Shown in pieces: positions 17,264-26,599 of a stretch of DNA of 64,000 nucleotides. A model generated the notes under the pieces. That model was not told the origin of the DNA and did not search any database. It worked only from the letters and a program-made list of their open reading frames with translations. Each line of letters opens with the position of its first letter. Position 1 is the first letter of the stretch. Source of the stretch: Thiobacillus denitrificans (lineage in GTDB: Bacteria; Pseudomonadota; Gammaproteobacteria; Burkholderiales; Thiobacillaceae). The position numbers and the translations under genes are program-made. The stretch spans positions 73,866 through 137,865 of the forward strand of contig DYIY01000010.1 in NCBI GenBank assembly GCA_020723405.1, written 5' to 3'.

Positions 17264-18661
17264 GTGCTGAAAAAGCTTGAGCTCAACTTCAACCCCTTCT
17301 CCTGGCGTTGGACCCTGTTGAGTTTCACCACCTTTTTCCTGCTCTGGGGCACCTTCTTCATCGAAATCCAGGTTCCCCTGCTGGTGGGCCTGTTGTTCGC
17401 GGTCAGCATCATCTTCGTGCGCTTTTTTGGCCGGGGGATCATCGACAAGCTGGGCGTGCTGCTGCTGGCCAACATCTTCTACTGGCTGATCAGCGGTTTC
17501 CTGACGGGCTCCATCAACGGTTTCGATCTGCTCAACATGAAGCTGTGGAACGGGGATGGCCGGATCATCATCGCTTCCATCCCCTTCCTGCTCTTTGCCC
17601 TGGTGCGGGTCACCCATGGGGAACTCAAGCACACCATCAACACCATGTTGTGGATGGGCATCATCGGCATGGTCCTGTACGTGTCCTGGTTCACTCTGGG
17701 GGTGTCCTGGCTGGCCGGCGCCGGCCATCCGGATGAATTCCATGCCTTTCTCAGTTCCCACACCGGGGCCGGCACCTTCTTCGGCTGTCTGGCCACCTTC
17801 ACCACCATCTATGGCTACCAGAAAAAGAACTGGATGCTGACCCTGCTGGGACTGGCCCTGGTGGGGCCCACCTTCTCCAGCGGCTCCCGGGAATCCCTGG
17901 TGGGCCTCATGGCCGTGGCCGGCTGGTATCTGGTGTTGCGCAATCCCAAGCCCCATCTGATCCTGGGGACCCTGGTGGTGGGGACCGTACTGTTCGTGAC
18001 CCTGCCGGCCTTCATCAGCCAGAAAACCTATGAACGGACCTACGGTCTGCTGGAATGGAGCTTCGTCACCGGCATGGTGGCCCAGGCCGAGCGGGCGGCT
18101 GCGTCCAACTGGCAGTTCGGCGACTGGGACGTGGAAAATGAGGGGACGGAAAGCCTGGAGGAAGGGGACGTGACCACCCTGGTGCGCATCCAGCTCTGGG
18201 TCTATGCCAGCAAGCGCGTCCTGGAAAGCCCCCTGTTCGGCATGGGTTGGGGCCACTTCAACGATCCCAACGTGGATTTCATCGACGCCGCGCCATTCCT
18301 GTCCATCGCCAATGGCGGGGTCAAGGCCCTGGCGCCATCCACGGCCCACAATTCCTATTTCCATATTGCCGCTGAATCCGGGCTCATCGGCCTGGCCCTG
18401 TACCTGGCCCTCTGGGTGGCCCTCTACATGCGGTGCAGTCGGGCCGCCGGGGCTTTCGAAGCGGTGCTCGATCTCCAGGCCTACTTCGTCGCCATGCAGG
18501 CCCTGGTGGTGTACATCCTCACCTGTGCCCTCACCGGCCACGCCTTGGGTTCCCCCTCGGTGATGGTGCCCACCATGGTGCTGCTGGGCGTGGGCACCGC
18601 CTTCCTGCGCGGCAACCTGTTCCGGCCGGAGCAGGTGCGGCTGGTGCCCATGGGCTCTTGA
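17264..18661 (+). CDS. O-antigen ligase/Wzy polymerase-like membrane protein
   Basis: This 465-residue polytopic protein starts at GTG, preceded by GGGGAGGAGTGAGCG. It has the Wzy_C/WaaL signature in a periplasmic loop, STAHNSYFHIAAESGLIGLA (about 360-380), followed by further membrane helices. Its position after the flippase favours a polymerase that links repeat units in the periplasm; ligase activity cannot be excluded from sequence alone. The stop TGA overlaps the next ATG by 1 bp. Confidence 0.85.
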   Translation: MLKKLELNFNPFSWRWTLLSFTTFFLLWGTFFIEIQVPLLVGLLFAVSIIFVRFFGRGIIDKLGVLLLANIFYWLISGFLTGSINGFDLLNMKLWNGDGRIIIASIPFLLFALVRVTHGELKHTINTMLWMGIIGMVLYVSWFTLGVSWLAGAGHPDEFHAFLSSHTGAGTFFGCLATFTTIYGYQKKNWMLTLLGLALVGPTFSSGSRESLVGLMAVAGWYLVLRNPKPHLILGTLVVGTVLFVTLPAFISQKTYERTYGLLEWSFVTGMVAQAERAAASNWQFGDWDVENEGTESLEEGDVTTLVRIQLWVYASKRVLESPLFGMGWGHFNDPNVDFIDAAPFLSIANGGVKALAPSTAHNSYFHIAAESGLIGLALYLALWVALYMRCSRAAGAFEAVLDLQAYFVAMQALVVYILTCALTGHALGSPSVMVPTMVLLGVGTAFLRGNLFRPEQVRLVPMGS

Positions 18662-20034
18662 TGGCCGGCGTGCTGCTTCGCCTGCTGTTGGGGCTTTGCC
18701 TGGCGGGCCCGGTCCAGGCAGCCACTCCCTGGACCGCTTATTTCGGCACCCATTACGAGTTGGCGGACTGGTCGTCCTCCCTGCGCGATCCCGGGGGCCC
18801 GGGCCGCTTCGGCTACTGGCTGCCCTCGGCCCGTACCGAGCGGCGCATGACCAGCGCCGACAGCGGCAGTCCCGAGGAATTGCGCCGCCTCCTGGCCCGG
18901 GGCGACGTGGTGCTCAACGTGGGGGGGCTGGGGTCCGCCCGGGATGGGGACCTGGTGAGCGCCTTTCTGGATGCCGTGCGGCAAGACCGGGGTGCGACCT
19001 GGAAGAGGGAACTGGCCGAACGGGCCCGCCGGGTGGCCCGTCTGCCGGGGACGGCAGAACACATCCACTGGCAGTTTGGCAACGAGATCAACGGCCCGCG
19101 CAGCGTGGACAACATGGCCCGTTGGGCGGGCGGCAGCCGGACCGGCCTGGAGACCGGCCTGGCGGCGGTCATCCCCGTTTACGTGGAGCAATTCCTGGCC
19201 CCCGGGGTGGAGGCCCTGCGGGGCGTCAGCCGGGAGGTCCATGGCGATCCCCAGCACATCCGCATCATGCTGGGCTCCCTGGCCAACGCCCGGCACCCCC
19301 GGTCGGTGCGCTGGTATGAGCAATTGCTGGATTACACCATCCGCGGGGACAACGCCCCCAGCCTGGCCGGACGCAAGGTCCACGAAGTGGTGGATGCCCT
19401 GTCCGTCCATTACCTGGCCAGCGCCCCGGACGAGGGCTGGGCAGAAGTCCTGGAGGGGTTGAACAAGCGTTGGGTGGGCAAGGGGGCGGTACGCCGCATC
19501 TGGGCCACCGAGGAACTGGGGGTGCGCCGCGCTCAGGGGGGCTATGGGGCCGCAACCGCCTTGCGGGTAGCGGTCCGTTACCTGGACTGGTGGCAACGCC
19601 ATGGCTGGACGCCGGATCAGGGCCACTGCTTCTTCTGGGGAGCCGGCATGGGCCGGCCGGGCAACCGGGCCGACGACGCCTTGTCCCTGTTGGCCGGCTT
19701 CACCGGCCACGTACCCCTGACACCGCTGTCTGCACTGGATTCCCCCGATCTGGAAAGCTATTTCTTCAGCGTGGAGGGCGACCGCAAGCGCTTCCTGGTG
19801 GTCTTCCCGAGGAATGGCTGGCGCATGGGCAACCTGGACTTCGCCTCGGCAACCCTGCCGGCTTCGGGCTGGCAGGGTCCGGTCCGTGCCCGGGCGCTTC
19901 TCTTTGCCAGCAGTGGCACCAGCCATCCCTCCGCCACGGTCTCGGCTTCCGCTGCCGGCCTGCGGCTGGCCCTGGAGCGGAGCACGGCCATCCCGGAAAC
20001 CGGCACCCTGTTGTTCCTGCTGGAGCGGGATTGA
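18661..20034 (+). CDS. Secreted clan-A glycoside-hydrolase-like protein
   Basis: This 457-residue protein starts with a clear signal peptide (LLRLLLGLCLAGPVQAATPW). The mature part looks like a TIM-barrel hydrolase. FGNEINGP has the Asn-Glu pair expected for an acid/base at strand 4, and WATEELG about 130 residues later has a glutamate suited to be the nucleophile. Additional barrel-like text includes ILGSLANAR-type and CFFWGAGMG segments. The family (GH39/GH5/GH51-like) is not assigned. Its location suggests periplasmic trimming or turnover of the polymer made by this cluster. The start at 18661 is chosen because the signal peptide begins there. Confidence 0.7.
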   Translation: MAGVLLRLLLGLCLAGPVQAATPWTAYFGTHYELADWSSSLRDPGGPGRFGYWLPSARTERRMTSADSGSPEELRRLLARGDVVLNVGGLGSARDGDLVSAFLDAVRQDRGATWKRELAERARRVARLPGTAEHIHWQFGNEINGPRSVDNMARWAGGSRTGLETGLAAVIPVYVEQFLAPGVEALRGVSREVHGDPQHIRIMLGSLANARHPRSVRWYEQLLDYTIRGDNAPSLAGRKVHEVVDALSVHYLASAPDEGWAEVLEGLNKRWVGKGAVRRIWATEELGVRRAQGGYGAATALRVAVRYLDWWQRHGWTPDQGHCFFWGAGMGRPGNRADDALSLLAGFTGHVPLTPLSALDSPDLESYFFSVEGDRKRFLVVFPRNGWRMGNLDFASATLPASGWQGPVRARALLFASSGTSHPSATVSASAAGLRLALERSTAIPETGTLLFLLERD

Positions 20035-20116
20035 CCCGGCTCGTGCCATACTTGCGCCCCGGCGGTTCCCCATGGGACCGTCGCCACGGCAAACATAACC
20101 GACAGGACAGGAACCC

Positions 20117-21130
20117 ATGTCATACAAGGTCACCATCCAGCCCAGCGGACGCTCATTCCAGGCCGAAGCGGGCACCACCATCCTGGAAGCAGCGGACGAG
20201 GCCGGCATCAAGCTGCCCCACGCCTGCCAGAACGGCGCCTGCGGCGCCTGCGAGGGCCGCGTGCTGTCCGGCACGGTGGATTACGGCGAATATCAGGAGA
20301 GCCTGCTCACCGATTTCGACAAGGAAGAGGGCCTGGCCCTGTTTTGTGCTGCCAAACCCCTCTCCGATCTGGTCATTGAGGCCTGGGAGATCGAGGAGGA
20401 AACCATCCATGAGGCCACTACCGTGCAGGCCCGGGTGGCACGCATGGAGAAACTCTGCCACGACGTGATGGGGCTGTGGCTGGAAGTGGCGGATGCCGGG
20501 AAATTTTCCTTCCTGCCCGGCCAGTACGTGGATTTCCTTCTGGAAGACGGCCAGCGCCGGAGTTTCTCGATGGCCAGCGCACCCGGCGCGGATCTGCTGG
20601 AGTTCCATGTGCGCCACGTCCCCGGTGGTTTCTTCACCGATCGGGTGTTCAATTCGATGAAGGTGGGGGATGCCCTGACCCTCAACGGCCCCCTGGGCAC
20701 CTTTTTCCTGCGGGATACCAACCGACCGGTGGTGTTCGTGGCCGGGGGCACCGGCTTTGCGCCGGTGAAAAGCATCATGGACAAGGTGATGGCTGGGGAG
20801 TTGAAGCGGCCCATGACCCTGTTCTGGGGGGCTCGCCAGGTCCGCGATCTCTACCTGCCGCAATTGCCGGCCGGCTGGGACGGGGCCCAGGCCCAGTTCA
20901 GTTTCGTGCCGGTCATCTCCGAACCCGGCCCCGGCGATGACTGGAGCGGCGCCACCGGCTACGTGCACCAGGCCGTGCTGGCCCAGGTGCCCAACCTGGC
21001 CGAGTGCGACGTCTATGTCTGCGGCGCCCCGGTCATGGTGGAAGCCGCCCGCCGGGATTTCCTGGCCCGGGGTCTGCCCCGGGAGCACTTCCACGCCGAC
21101 GCCTACACCTTCCAGAGCGCGTCGGCCTGA
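20117..21130 (+). CDS. [2Fe-2S] ferredoxin-reductase (AscD-like CDP-6-deoxyhexose reductase family)
   Basis: This 337-residue protein joins an N-terminal plant-type ferredoxin domain to a flavin reductase. The cluster cysteines are in HACQNGACGACEGRV (about 35-49) with a later LFCAAKP. The reductase part has RRSFSMASAP for flavin, VVFVAGGTGFAPVKSI for NAD(P)H and the C-terminal VYVCGAPVMVEAAR. Family members include CDP-6-deoxy-delta-3,4-glucoseen reductase, which would fit deoxysugar synthesis. No dehydrase partner is present, so this may instead be a general electron-transfer reductase. An 82-bp gap separates it from the polymer genes, and it ends at a strong terminator. Confidence 0.8.
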   Translation: MSYKVTIQPSGRSFQAEAGTTILEAADEAGIKLPHACQNGACGACEGRVLSGTVDYGEYQESLLTDFDKEEGLALFCAAKPLSDLVIEAWEIEEETIHEATTVQARVARMEKLCHDVMGLWLEVADAGKFSFLPGQYVDFLLEDGQRRSFSMASAPGADLLEFHVRHVPGGFFTDRVFNSMKVGDALTLNGPLGTFFLRDTNRPVVFVAGGTGFAPVKSIMDKVMAGELKRPMTLFWGARQVRDLYLPQLPAGWDGAQAQFSFVPVISEPGPGDDWSGATGYVHQAVLAQVPNLAECDVYVCGAPVMVEAARRDFLARGLPREHFHADAYTFQSASA

Positions 21131-21145
21131 GGGCCGGTGAAGCCG

Positions 21146-21179
21146 AAAAAAAAAGCCCGGCCGAGCCGGGCTTTTTTTT
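21146..21179. terminator. Bidirectional rho-independent terminator
   Basis: A perfect stem (GCCCGGC at 21155-21161 and GCCGGGC at 21165-21171) has a 3-nt loop, nine A before it and eight T after it. It can terminate both the plus-strand reductase gene and the minus-strand cytochrome gene, which converge here. Confidence 0.95.
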
Positions 21180-21194
21180 CGTTGCTGACCGGGC

Positions 21195-21497
21195 TCAATG
21201 GGTCAGGATCCACTTGGCCAGGGCGGGGGCATCGGCAGCAGCCTTGGCCTGGGGCGGCATGGGGATCTTGCCGTACTTGTCCTTGCTGCCCTTGACGATG
21301 GCTTCGGCCACGCCCTTTTCGTTGCCCTTGTTCTTGGCGGCGATGTCCTTCCAGGTGGGGCCCACCTTCTTGGCGGCGGCGTCGTGGCAGGCGATGCAGC
21401 CGTTCTTCTTGGCCAGGTCGTCGCTGGCCAGGGCGGAGCCGGAGGCGGTGGCGGCGGCCAGGGCGGCGGCCAGGGCCAGGGTGGTCAGGGTCTTCAT
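21195..21497 (-). CDS. Small periplasmic cytochrome c (c551/class I-like)
   Basis: This 100-residue protein has a signal peptide of about 25 residues (LTTLALAAALAAATASGSALA), one CXXCH haem site (NGCIACHDA) and a distal methionine in GKIPMPPQ. This is the layout of short class I monohaem cytochromes that carry electrons in the periplasm. ATG at 21497 is preferred over the TTG one codon upstream because AAAGGAAGG is well spaced. Upstream on the minus strand lie TATACT (21542-21537) and an imperfect FNR-like box. In a sulfur oxidiser it could feed a terminal oxidase or denitrification enzyme. Confidence 0.9.
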   Translation of the reverse strand: MKTLTTLALAAALAAATASGSALASDDLAKKNGCIACHDAAAKKVGPTWKDIAAKNKGNEKGVAEAIVKGSKDKYGKIPMPPQAKAAADAPALAKWILTH

Positions 21498-21571
21498 CAA
21501 TACCTTCCTTTCATGGTTGAGGATAACGGGTCGAATAGTATAAAAGTATCCGGATAATGCAGTGACTTAAA

Positions 21572-22753
21572 TCAACTCAGGCGGAAGGATTTCACCGCCT
21601 CATCCAGGGAATGGGCGCCGGCGGCCAGATCGGCCGCCATGGCCACCCCCTTCTGGGCGTCGTCCAGGGTTTCCGCGTTGAGCCGCTCGATGGCCAGGAC
21701 GCTGCCGCGCACCTTTTCCACGGCGCTGCGCTGGGTGCCCGTGGCGCCGGCGATCTCCGCCACCAGGGTGGCCACGTCGGACACGCTGTGGGCGATGCGG
21801 GCCAGGGCGTCCCCGGCTTCCCGGGCATGGCCCACTCCGGAAGAGGCCTCCGCCATGCCCTGGCTGATGGCCTCGGTGGCCTGGCGGGTCTCGGTCTGGA
21901 TGGTCTGGATCATCTGGCCGATTTCGCTGGTGGCCTGGGCGGTCTTCTCGGCCAGCTTGCGCACCTCGTCGGCCACCACGGCGAAGCCCCGGCCCTGCTC
22001 GCCGGCCCGGGCCGCCTCGATGGCGGCATTGAGGGCCAGGAGGTTGGTCTGGTCGGCGATCTCCTTGATCACCGCCACGATGGCACCCACGTCCTGGGAA
22101 CTGCGCCCCAGCTTTTCCACGAAGGCGGTGGCCTGGTTCACCGTGGTGTGGATGCGCTCCATGCCCACCAGACTCTCCTGGGCCACGTCCACGCCTTCCT
22201 GGGCCACCCGGCCGGCGGCCCGGGCCTGTTCGGAGGCTTGTTCGGTACGTCGGGAAATGTCGCTGATGGCAGCGTCCAGATTGCCCACAGCGCCGCTGAT
22301 GTCCCGGGCGCTGCCGTTCATGCGTTCCACCCGGCCGTGGATGCTGTCCGCCTGGGCATTGATGCCGGCGCAGTCGGCGCGTACCTGGCCGCTCAGGTCG
22401 GAGGTGCGGGCGATGAGGTCCCGCAGGGTGGCGGCCATGTCGTTGAAGCTCTGGATGATTTCGCCGATGGTGTCGGCGCTGTGCATGGAACAGGTGAAGG
22501 ACAGGTCCCGCTGGGCGATGGCTCCGGCCACCTGGGAGATGCGACGCAATTTGGAGATGAGTACCAGATTGACCACCCAGTAGCTGACCAGGCCCATGAT
22601 CAGGCCGGCGATGACGCAGCCCACCACGAACCAGACCAGCATGCCCTCCTTCCACTCCACGAAGAAGTGGGCATAGAAGGGGAAGACCATGGCCATGAGG
22701 ACGCCGGTTCCCAGGAAGGCGAACAGGACGTTGCGCAGGATGCTGGGTTGCAT
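21572..22753 (-). CDS. Methyl-accepting chemotaxis protein without a periplasmic sensor domain
   Basis: This 393-residue chemoreceptor has two transmembrane helices close together (about 10-30 and 38-62) with only a short connecting loop. A HAMP-like segment ([19 protein letters not shown]) and a long coiled coil follow. The signalling hairpin reads [20 protein letters not shown]. With almost no periplasmic region it may sense membrane state, redox or an interacting protein rather than a soluble ligand. No che genes are nearby. It lies 64 bp downstream of murI on the same strand. Confidence 0.92.
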   Translation of the reverse strand: MQPSILRNVLFAFLGTGVLMAMVFPFYAHFFVEWKEGMLVWFVVGCVIAGLIMGLVSYWVVNLVLISKLRRISQVAGAIAQRDLSFTCSMHSADTIGEIIQSFNDMAATLRDLIARTSDLSGQVRADCAGINAQADSIHGRVERMNGSARDISGAVGNLDAAISDISRRTEQASEQARAAGRVAQEGVDVAQESLVGMERIHTTVNQATAFVEKLGRSSQDVGAIVAVIKEIADQTNLLALNAAIEAARAGEQGRGFAVVADEVRKLAEKTAQATSEIGQMIQTIQTETRQATEAISQGMAEASSGVGHAREAGDALARIAHSVSDVATLVAEIAGATGTQRSAVEKVRGSVLAIERLNAETLDDAQKGVAMAADLAAGAHSLDEAVKSFRLS

Positions 22754-22817
22754 GACGACACCGGACGGTATGAATCAACCCCCCGTTAACGGCCTGTCCG
22801 GGAAAAACTTGACGGGA

Positions 22818-23630
22818 CTACCAGTGCACCACGTGGACGTTGTTCAGACCCCGGCCCAGGAAACGCTCGCCGATGGTCTGGAAGCGCAGGGGCACGTCGG
22901 TGACCCAGAAGTGGTAGTCGGGGGGGGTGCGGGCCGGGTTGCTCAGGCCCCGTTCCGCCAACAGGGCGGCGGTCTGCTCGGCCATGGCCTCGGCGGAATC
23001 CACCAGGGCCACCCCGGGGCCGGCCACCTCCCGCAGCAGGGGTTTCAGCAACGGGTAATGGGTGCAGCCCAGCACCAGGCTGTCCACCTCCTCGGCCAGT
23101 ACCGGTTTCAGGTATTCCTGGGCGGTGAGGCGGGTGACCGGATGATCCAGCCAGCCTTCCTCCACCAGGGGCACGAACAGGGCGCAGGCCTGGGAGGTGA
23201 GGCGGGCTTCCGGTTCGATGGCATGGATGGCCCGGGCGTAGGCGTTGCTGTTGATGGTGGTGGGGGTGCCGATGACGCCGATGCGCCGGGAGCGGGTGGC
23301 GGCCAGGGCGGCCAGGGCGCCGGCGTCGATCACGTCCAGTACCGGCGCGGGCGACAGATCGCGCACCGACTGGGCGGCCACGGCGGCCATGGTGTTGCAG
23401 GCGATGATGAGCAGCTTGACCCGCTTCTCCAGCAGGAATTCGGCAATCTGGGTGGTGTAGTGGGCGATGGTCTGCACCGATTTGACCCCGTAGGGCACCC
23501 GGGCCGTGTCGCCGAAATAGTGGATGGACTCGAAGGGCAGCCGCTCCATGAGGGCCCGCACCACGGTCAGTCCCCCCACGCCGGAATCGAACACGCCGAT
23601 GGGGCTTTGGGGATCGAGGTGAAAGTTCAT
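22818..23630 (-). CDS. murI: Glutamate racemase
   Basis: This 270-residue enzyme makes D-glutamate for peptidoglycan. It has the N-terminal IGVFDSGVGGLTVV, the first catalytic cysteine in IIACNTMAA and the second in LVLGCTHYPLL. The start at 23630 (MNFHLDPQSP) gives a normal length and overlaps the queG stop by ATGA. The pair is translationally coupled on the minus strand. Confidence 0.96.
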   Translation of the reverse strand: MNFHLDPQSPIGVFDSGVGGLTVVRALMERLPFESIHYFGDTARVPYGVKSVQTIAHYTTQIAEFLLEKRVKLLIIACNTMAAVAAQSVRDLSPAPVLDVIDAGALAALAATRSRRIGVIGTPTTINSNAYARAIHAIEPEARLTSQACALFVPLVEEGWLDHPVTRLTAQEYLKPVLAEEVDSLVLGCTHYPLLKPLLREVAGPGVALVDSAEAMAEQTAALLAERGLSNPARTPPDYHFWVTDVPLRFQTIGERFLGRGLNNVHVVHW

Positions 23631-24694
23631 GGGGGTGGGGCCTGTCGGGAAAGGGCCCATTGTAAATGCTCCCGGACCAGGGCCGAGGGGTGGTCGGCCC
23701 GGGCCTCAAGGGATGCCCGGACGGCGGGGGAGGGCGGGGCGTTGCCCAGGGCCACGGCGATGTTGCGCAACCAGCGTTCGTGGCCTATGCGGCGGATGGC
23801 CGAGCCTTCCAGCCGGGCCAGGAATTCGTCTTCGCTCCAGGCGAAGAGGTCCACCAGGTTCGCCTGGTCCAAACCATGGACGGGCCGGAAATCGGCCAGG
23901 CCTTCGTGCCTGGCGAAGCGGTTCCACGGGCAGGCCAGTTGGCAGTCGTCGCAGCCGTAGATGCGGTTGCCCAGCAGCGGCCGCAGATCCGTCGGAATCG
24001 GGCCTGGATGCTCGATGGTGAGGTAGGAGATACAGCGCCGGGCATCCACCAGGCCGGGGCCGAGAATGGCCCGGGTTGGGCAGATGTCCAGGCAGGCCTG
24101 GCAGGTGCCGCAGTGGGCTTCGACGGGCGGGTCGGGCGGGAAGGGGAGGGCAGTGTAAAGCTCCCCCAGGAAGAACCAGGAACCGCTGCGATTGAGCAGC
24201 AGGCTGTGCTTGCCCTCCCAGCCCAGTCCGCCCAGTCTGGCCAATTCCACTTCCAGAACCGGGGCACTGTCGGTAAAGGGACGCCAGGCGAAGGGACCCC
24301 ACTCCCGTTCCATGCGCTGGGCCAGACGCTTGAGCCGGGCGCGCAGGGGCTTGTGGTAGTCCCGCCCCAGGGCATAGCGGGAGACGTAGGCCCGCAGGGG
24401 GGCGGCCAGATTGGCCCAGGCCTCCGGCCCGGGGGGGGGATAGTCCAGCCGGGCGGTGATGACGCTCAGGGTGCCGGGCAGCAGTTCTGCCGGGCGGGCG
24501 CGGGTGGCACCGTGGCGGGCCATATAATCCATGTTGCCGTGATAACCCGCCGCCAGCCAGTCCATGAGCCGCTGTTCCGCCTCACCCAGTTCCACCGGGG
24601 CAAACCCCAGGTCTGCCAGGCCCAGTTCCCGGGCCCAGGTGCGGATGACGGGTTTCAGGGCCGCCAGGGCGGCGGGTGAGCGGTCGATGGCCAT
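23627..24694 (-). CDS. queG: Epoxyqueuosine reductase
   Basis: This 355-residue cobalamin and iron-sulfur enzyme performs the last step of queuosine synthesis on tRNA. Two [4Fe-4S] motifs are visible, HCGTCQACLDICPTRAI and the second set beginning YGCDDCQLACPWN, in the order seen in QueG. The N-terminal part has the family text GYHGNMDYMARH. The ATG at 24694 gives the standard N-terminus; a further upstream start would run into the divergent tsaE promoter region. The gap to tsaE is only 17 bp. Confidence 0.96.
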   Translation of the reverse strand: MAIDRSPAALAALKPVIRTWARELGLADLGFAPVELGEAEQRLMDWLAAGYHGNMDYMARHGATRARPAELLPGTLSVITARLDYPPPGPEAWANLAAPLRAYVSRYALGRDYHKPLRARLKRLAQRMEREWGPFAWRPFTDSAPVLEVELARLGGLGWEGKHSLLLNRSGSWFFLGELYTALPFPPDPPVEAHCGTCQACLDICPTRAILGPGLVDARRCISYLTIEHPGPIPTDLRPLLGNRIYGCDDCQLACPWNRFARHEGLADFRPVHGLDQANLVDLFAWSEDEFLARLEGSAIRRIGHERWLRNIAVALGNAPPSPAVRASLEARADHPSALVREHLQWALSRQAPPP

Positions 24695-24711
24695 GACGAG
24701 ATGATAGCCCG

Positions 24712-25176
24712 ATGGACGATTTGACCCTGGCACTCCCCGACGCAGCCGCCACCCTGGCCTTGGGGTCCCGGCTGGCCCGGGCCCTGGTGCCCGGGTTGAG
24801 CATCTGGCTGCGGGGCGACCTGGGGGCGGGCAAGACCACCCTCACCCGGGGGGTGTTGCGGGAACTGGGTTTCACGGGACGGGTCAAGAGCCCGACATAC
24901 ACTTTGGTTGAACTTTACGAGTTACCGAGGTTTAATCTCTATCACTTTGATTTGTATCGTTTTGCCGATCCGGATGAATGGGAAGATGCGGGGTTCCGCG
25001 AATACTTCAATCCCGCCAGCGTCTGTCTGGTGGAATGGCCGGACAAGGCCGGCGGGCGTATGCCTGCCCCGGACCTGGCGGTGGAGCTGGAATTCCGCGA
25101 TGAAGGCCGGGTGGCCGATGTCCGTTCGTTCTCCGCAATGGGGATGGCATGCGTCGAACGCTTGAAATCCTCCTGA
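24712..25176 (+). CDS. tsaE: tRNA threonylcarbamoyladenosine biosynthesis ATPase
   Basis: This 154-residue P-loop ATPase is needed with TsaB and TsaD for t6A tRNA modification. The Walker A motif is RGDLGAGKTTLTRG (about 34-47), followed by the family block SPTYTLVELYE and YHFDLYRF. Its length is normal. The 3' end overlaps the amidase gene by 28 bp. A short stretch at about 24890-24970 is AT-richer than its surroundings. Confidence 0.95.
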   Translation: MDDLTLALPDAAATLALGSRLARALVPGLSIWLRGDLGAGKTTLTRGVLRELGFTGRVKSPTYTLVELYELPRFNLYHFDLYRFADPDEWEDAGFREYFNPASVCLVEWPDKAGGRMPAPDLAVELEFRDEGRVADVRSFSAMGMACVERLKSS

Positions 25177-26513
25177 GCCTGGTTCTCCTTGCTCTGGCTG
25201 GCCACAGCGCCCTGGCGGCAGGGGTCAAGGCGGCCCGCCTGTGGCCGTCGCCGGAATACAGCCGGCTGGCCATCGAGTTCGACGGGGCCGTCACCTTCAA
25301 GCAGTTTTCCCTGAAGAACCCGGAACGCATCGTTCTGGACCTGGAAGGGGTGGAACCGGAGACGATCCTGGCCGAGGTGGCCGGCAAGGTGGCGCCCCAG
25401 GACCTGTACATCGGCGCCATCCGGGTGGCGCGCAACCGTCCCGGCGTGACCCGCATCGTCGTGGAACTGAAGGCCGAGGTGCGGCCCCAGGTATTCACCC
25501 TGAAGCCCATGGGCGAGTACGGCCATCGCCTGGTCATGGATCTCTACCCGGCTTCCTTGGACACCATCGAAAAGCAGGTGGAGAACGCCATCGAACGGGC
25601 GGAGAAGAAGATCGAGGCCCGGGCGGAGCCCGGCCAGCCTTCCCTGCCTGGGGCCGATGCCCCGGGCCAGGCCAAGGTCCCCCAGCCTGACAGGGCCGGC
25701 AAGGCGAGCCCCCCTGAAAAACCCGCCACCACCGAAAAGGCCGGGGTCGTGGACAAGGGGGAGAAATCCGACAAACCGGCCCGGCCCGAATACCAGCGCC
25801 TCATCATCATCGCCATCGATGCCGGCCATGGCGGCGAGGATCCGGGTGCCAAGGGGGCCAACGGTTCCCGGGAGAAGGACATCACCCTGTCCATCGCCCG
25901 GCGCCTCAAGGGCATCATCGACAAGACCGAGAGCATGCGCGCCTACCTGACCCGGGATGGGGATTACTTCCTGCCCCTCCACGAGCGGGTGAGCAAGGCC
26001 CGCAAGGTCCAGGCGGATCTGTTCGTCTCGGTCCACGCCGACGCCTTCATCAAGCCCCATGCCCGGGGTTCATCGGTGTTCGCCCTGTCGGAGAAGGGGG
26101 CCACCTCGGCGGCGGCCAAGTGGCTGGCCAAGCACGAGAACGACGCGGATCTGATCGGCGGGGTGAACATCGCCGTGAAGGACATCTACCTCAAGCAGAC
26201 CCTCATCGACCTGTCCCAGACCGCCCAGATCGCCGACAGCCTCAAGCTGGGCAAGGCGGTCCTGGAGGAGATCGGCGACATCAACCAGTTGCACAAACCC
26301 CACGTGGAGCAGGCCGGCTTCGCCGTGCTCAAGGCGCCGGACATCCCCTCCATCCTGGTGGAGACGGCCTTCATCTCCAACCCGGAGGAGGAGAAGCGGC
26401 TCAACGATGAGGCCTACCAGGACAAGATGGCCCAGGCCATCGTCAATGGCATCCGCCGCTATTTCGAGCGCAACCCGCCGTTGGCCCGCAACAAGCTGGC
26501 CGTCACCTTCTGA
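25149..26513 (+). CDS. amiC: N-acetylmuramoyl-L-alanine amidase (AmiC type)
   Basis: This 454-residue enzyme has a signal peptide (LLSLVLLALAGHSALAAG), an N-terminal AMIN domain (about 25-130), a Lys/Pro/Glu-rich linker (about 140-215) and an Amidase_3 zinc domain. The catalytic domain shows IAIDAGHGGEDPGAKG, SVHADAF and a late LVETAFISNPEEE carrying the conserved glutamate. It cleaves septal peptidoglycan during daughter-cell separation. The tsaE-amiC arrangement is common in betaproteobacteria. Confidence 0.95.
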   Translation: MRRTLEILLSLVLLALAGHSALAAGVKAARLWPSPEYSRLAIEFDGAVTFKQFSLKNPERIVLDLEGVEPETILAEVAGKVAPQDLYIGAIRVARNRPGVTRIVVELKAEVRPQVFTLKPMGEYGHRLVMDLYPASLDTIEKQVENAIERAEKKIEARAEPGQPSLPGADAPGQAKVPQPDRAGKASPPEKPATTEKAGVVDKGEKSDKPARPEYQRLIIIAIDAGHGGEDPGAKGANGSREKDITLSIARRLKGIIDKTESMRAYLTRDGDYFLPLHERVSKARKVQADLFVSVHADAFIKPHARGSSVFALSEKGATSAAAKWLAKHENDADLIGGVNIAVKDIYLKQTLIDLSQTAQIADSLKLGKAVLEEIGDINQLHKPHVEQAGFAVLKAPDIPSILVETAFISNPEEEKRLNDEAYQDKMAQAIVNGIRRYFERNPPLARNKLAVTF

Positions 26514-26599
26514 ACGGCGGCCGGTCCGTTTGGCGCGGGCCCGGGGCTCCGTTACCATGGGTTTCCCGGGCGGAACCGGGACCTGAGAGGGCAGAGAAC

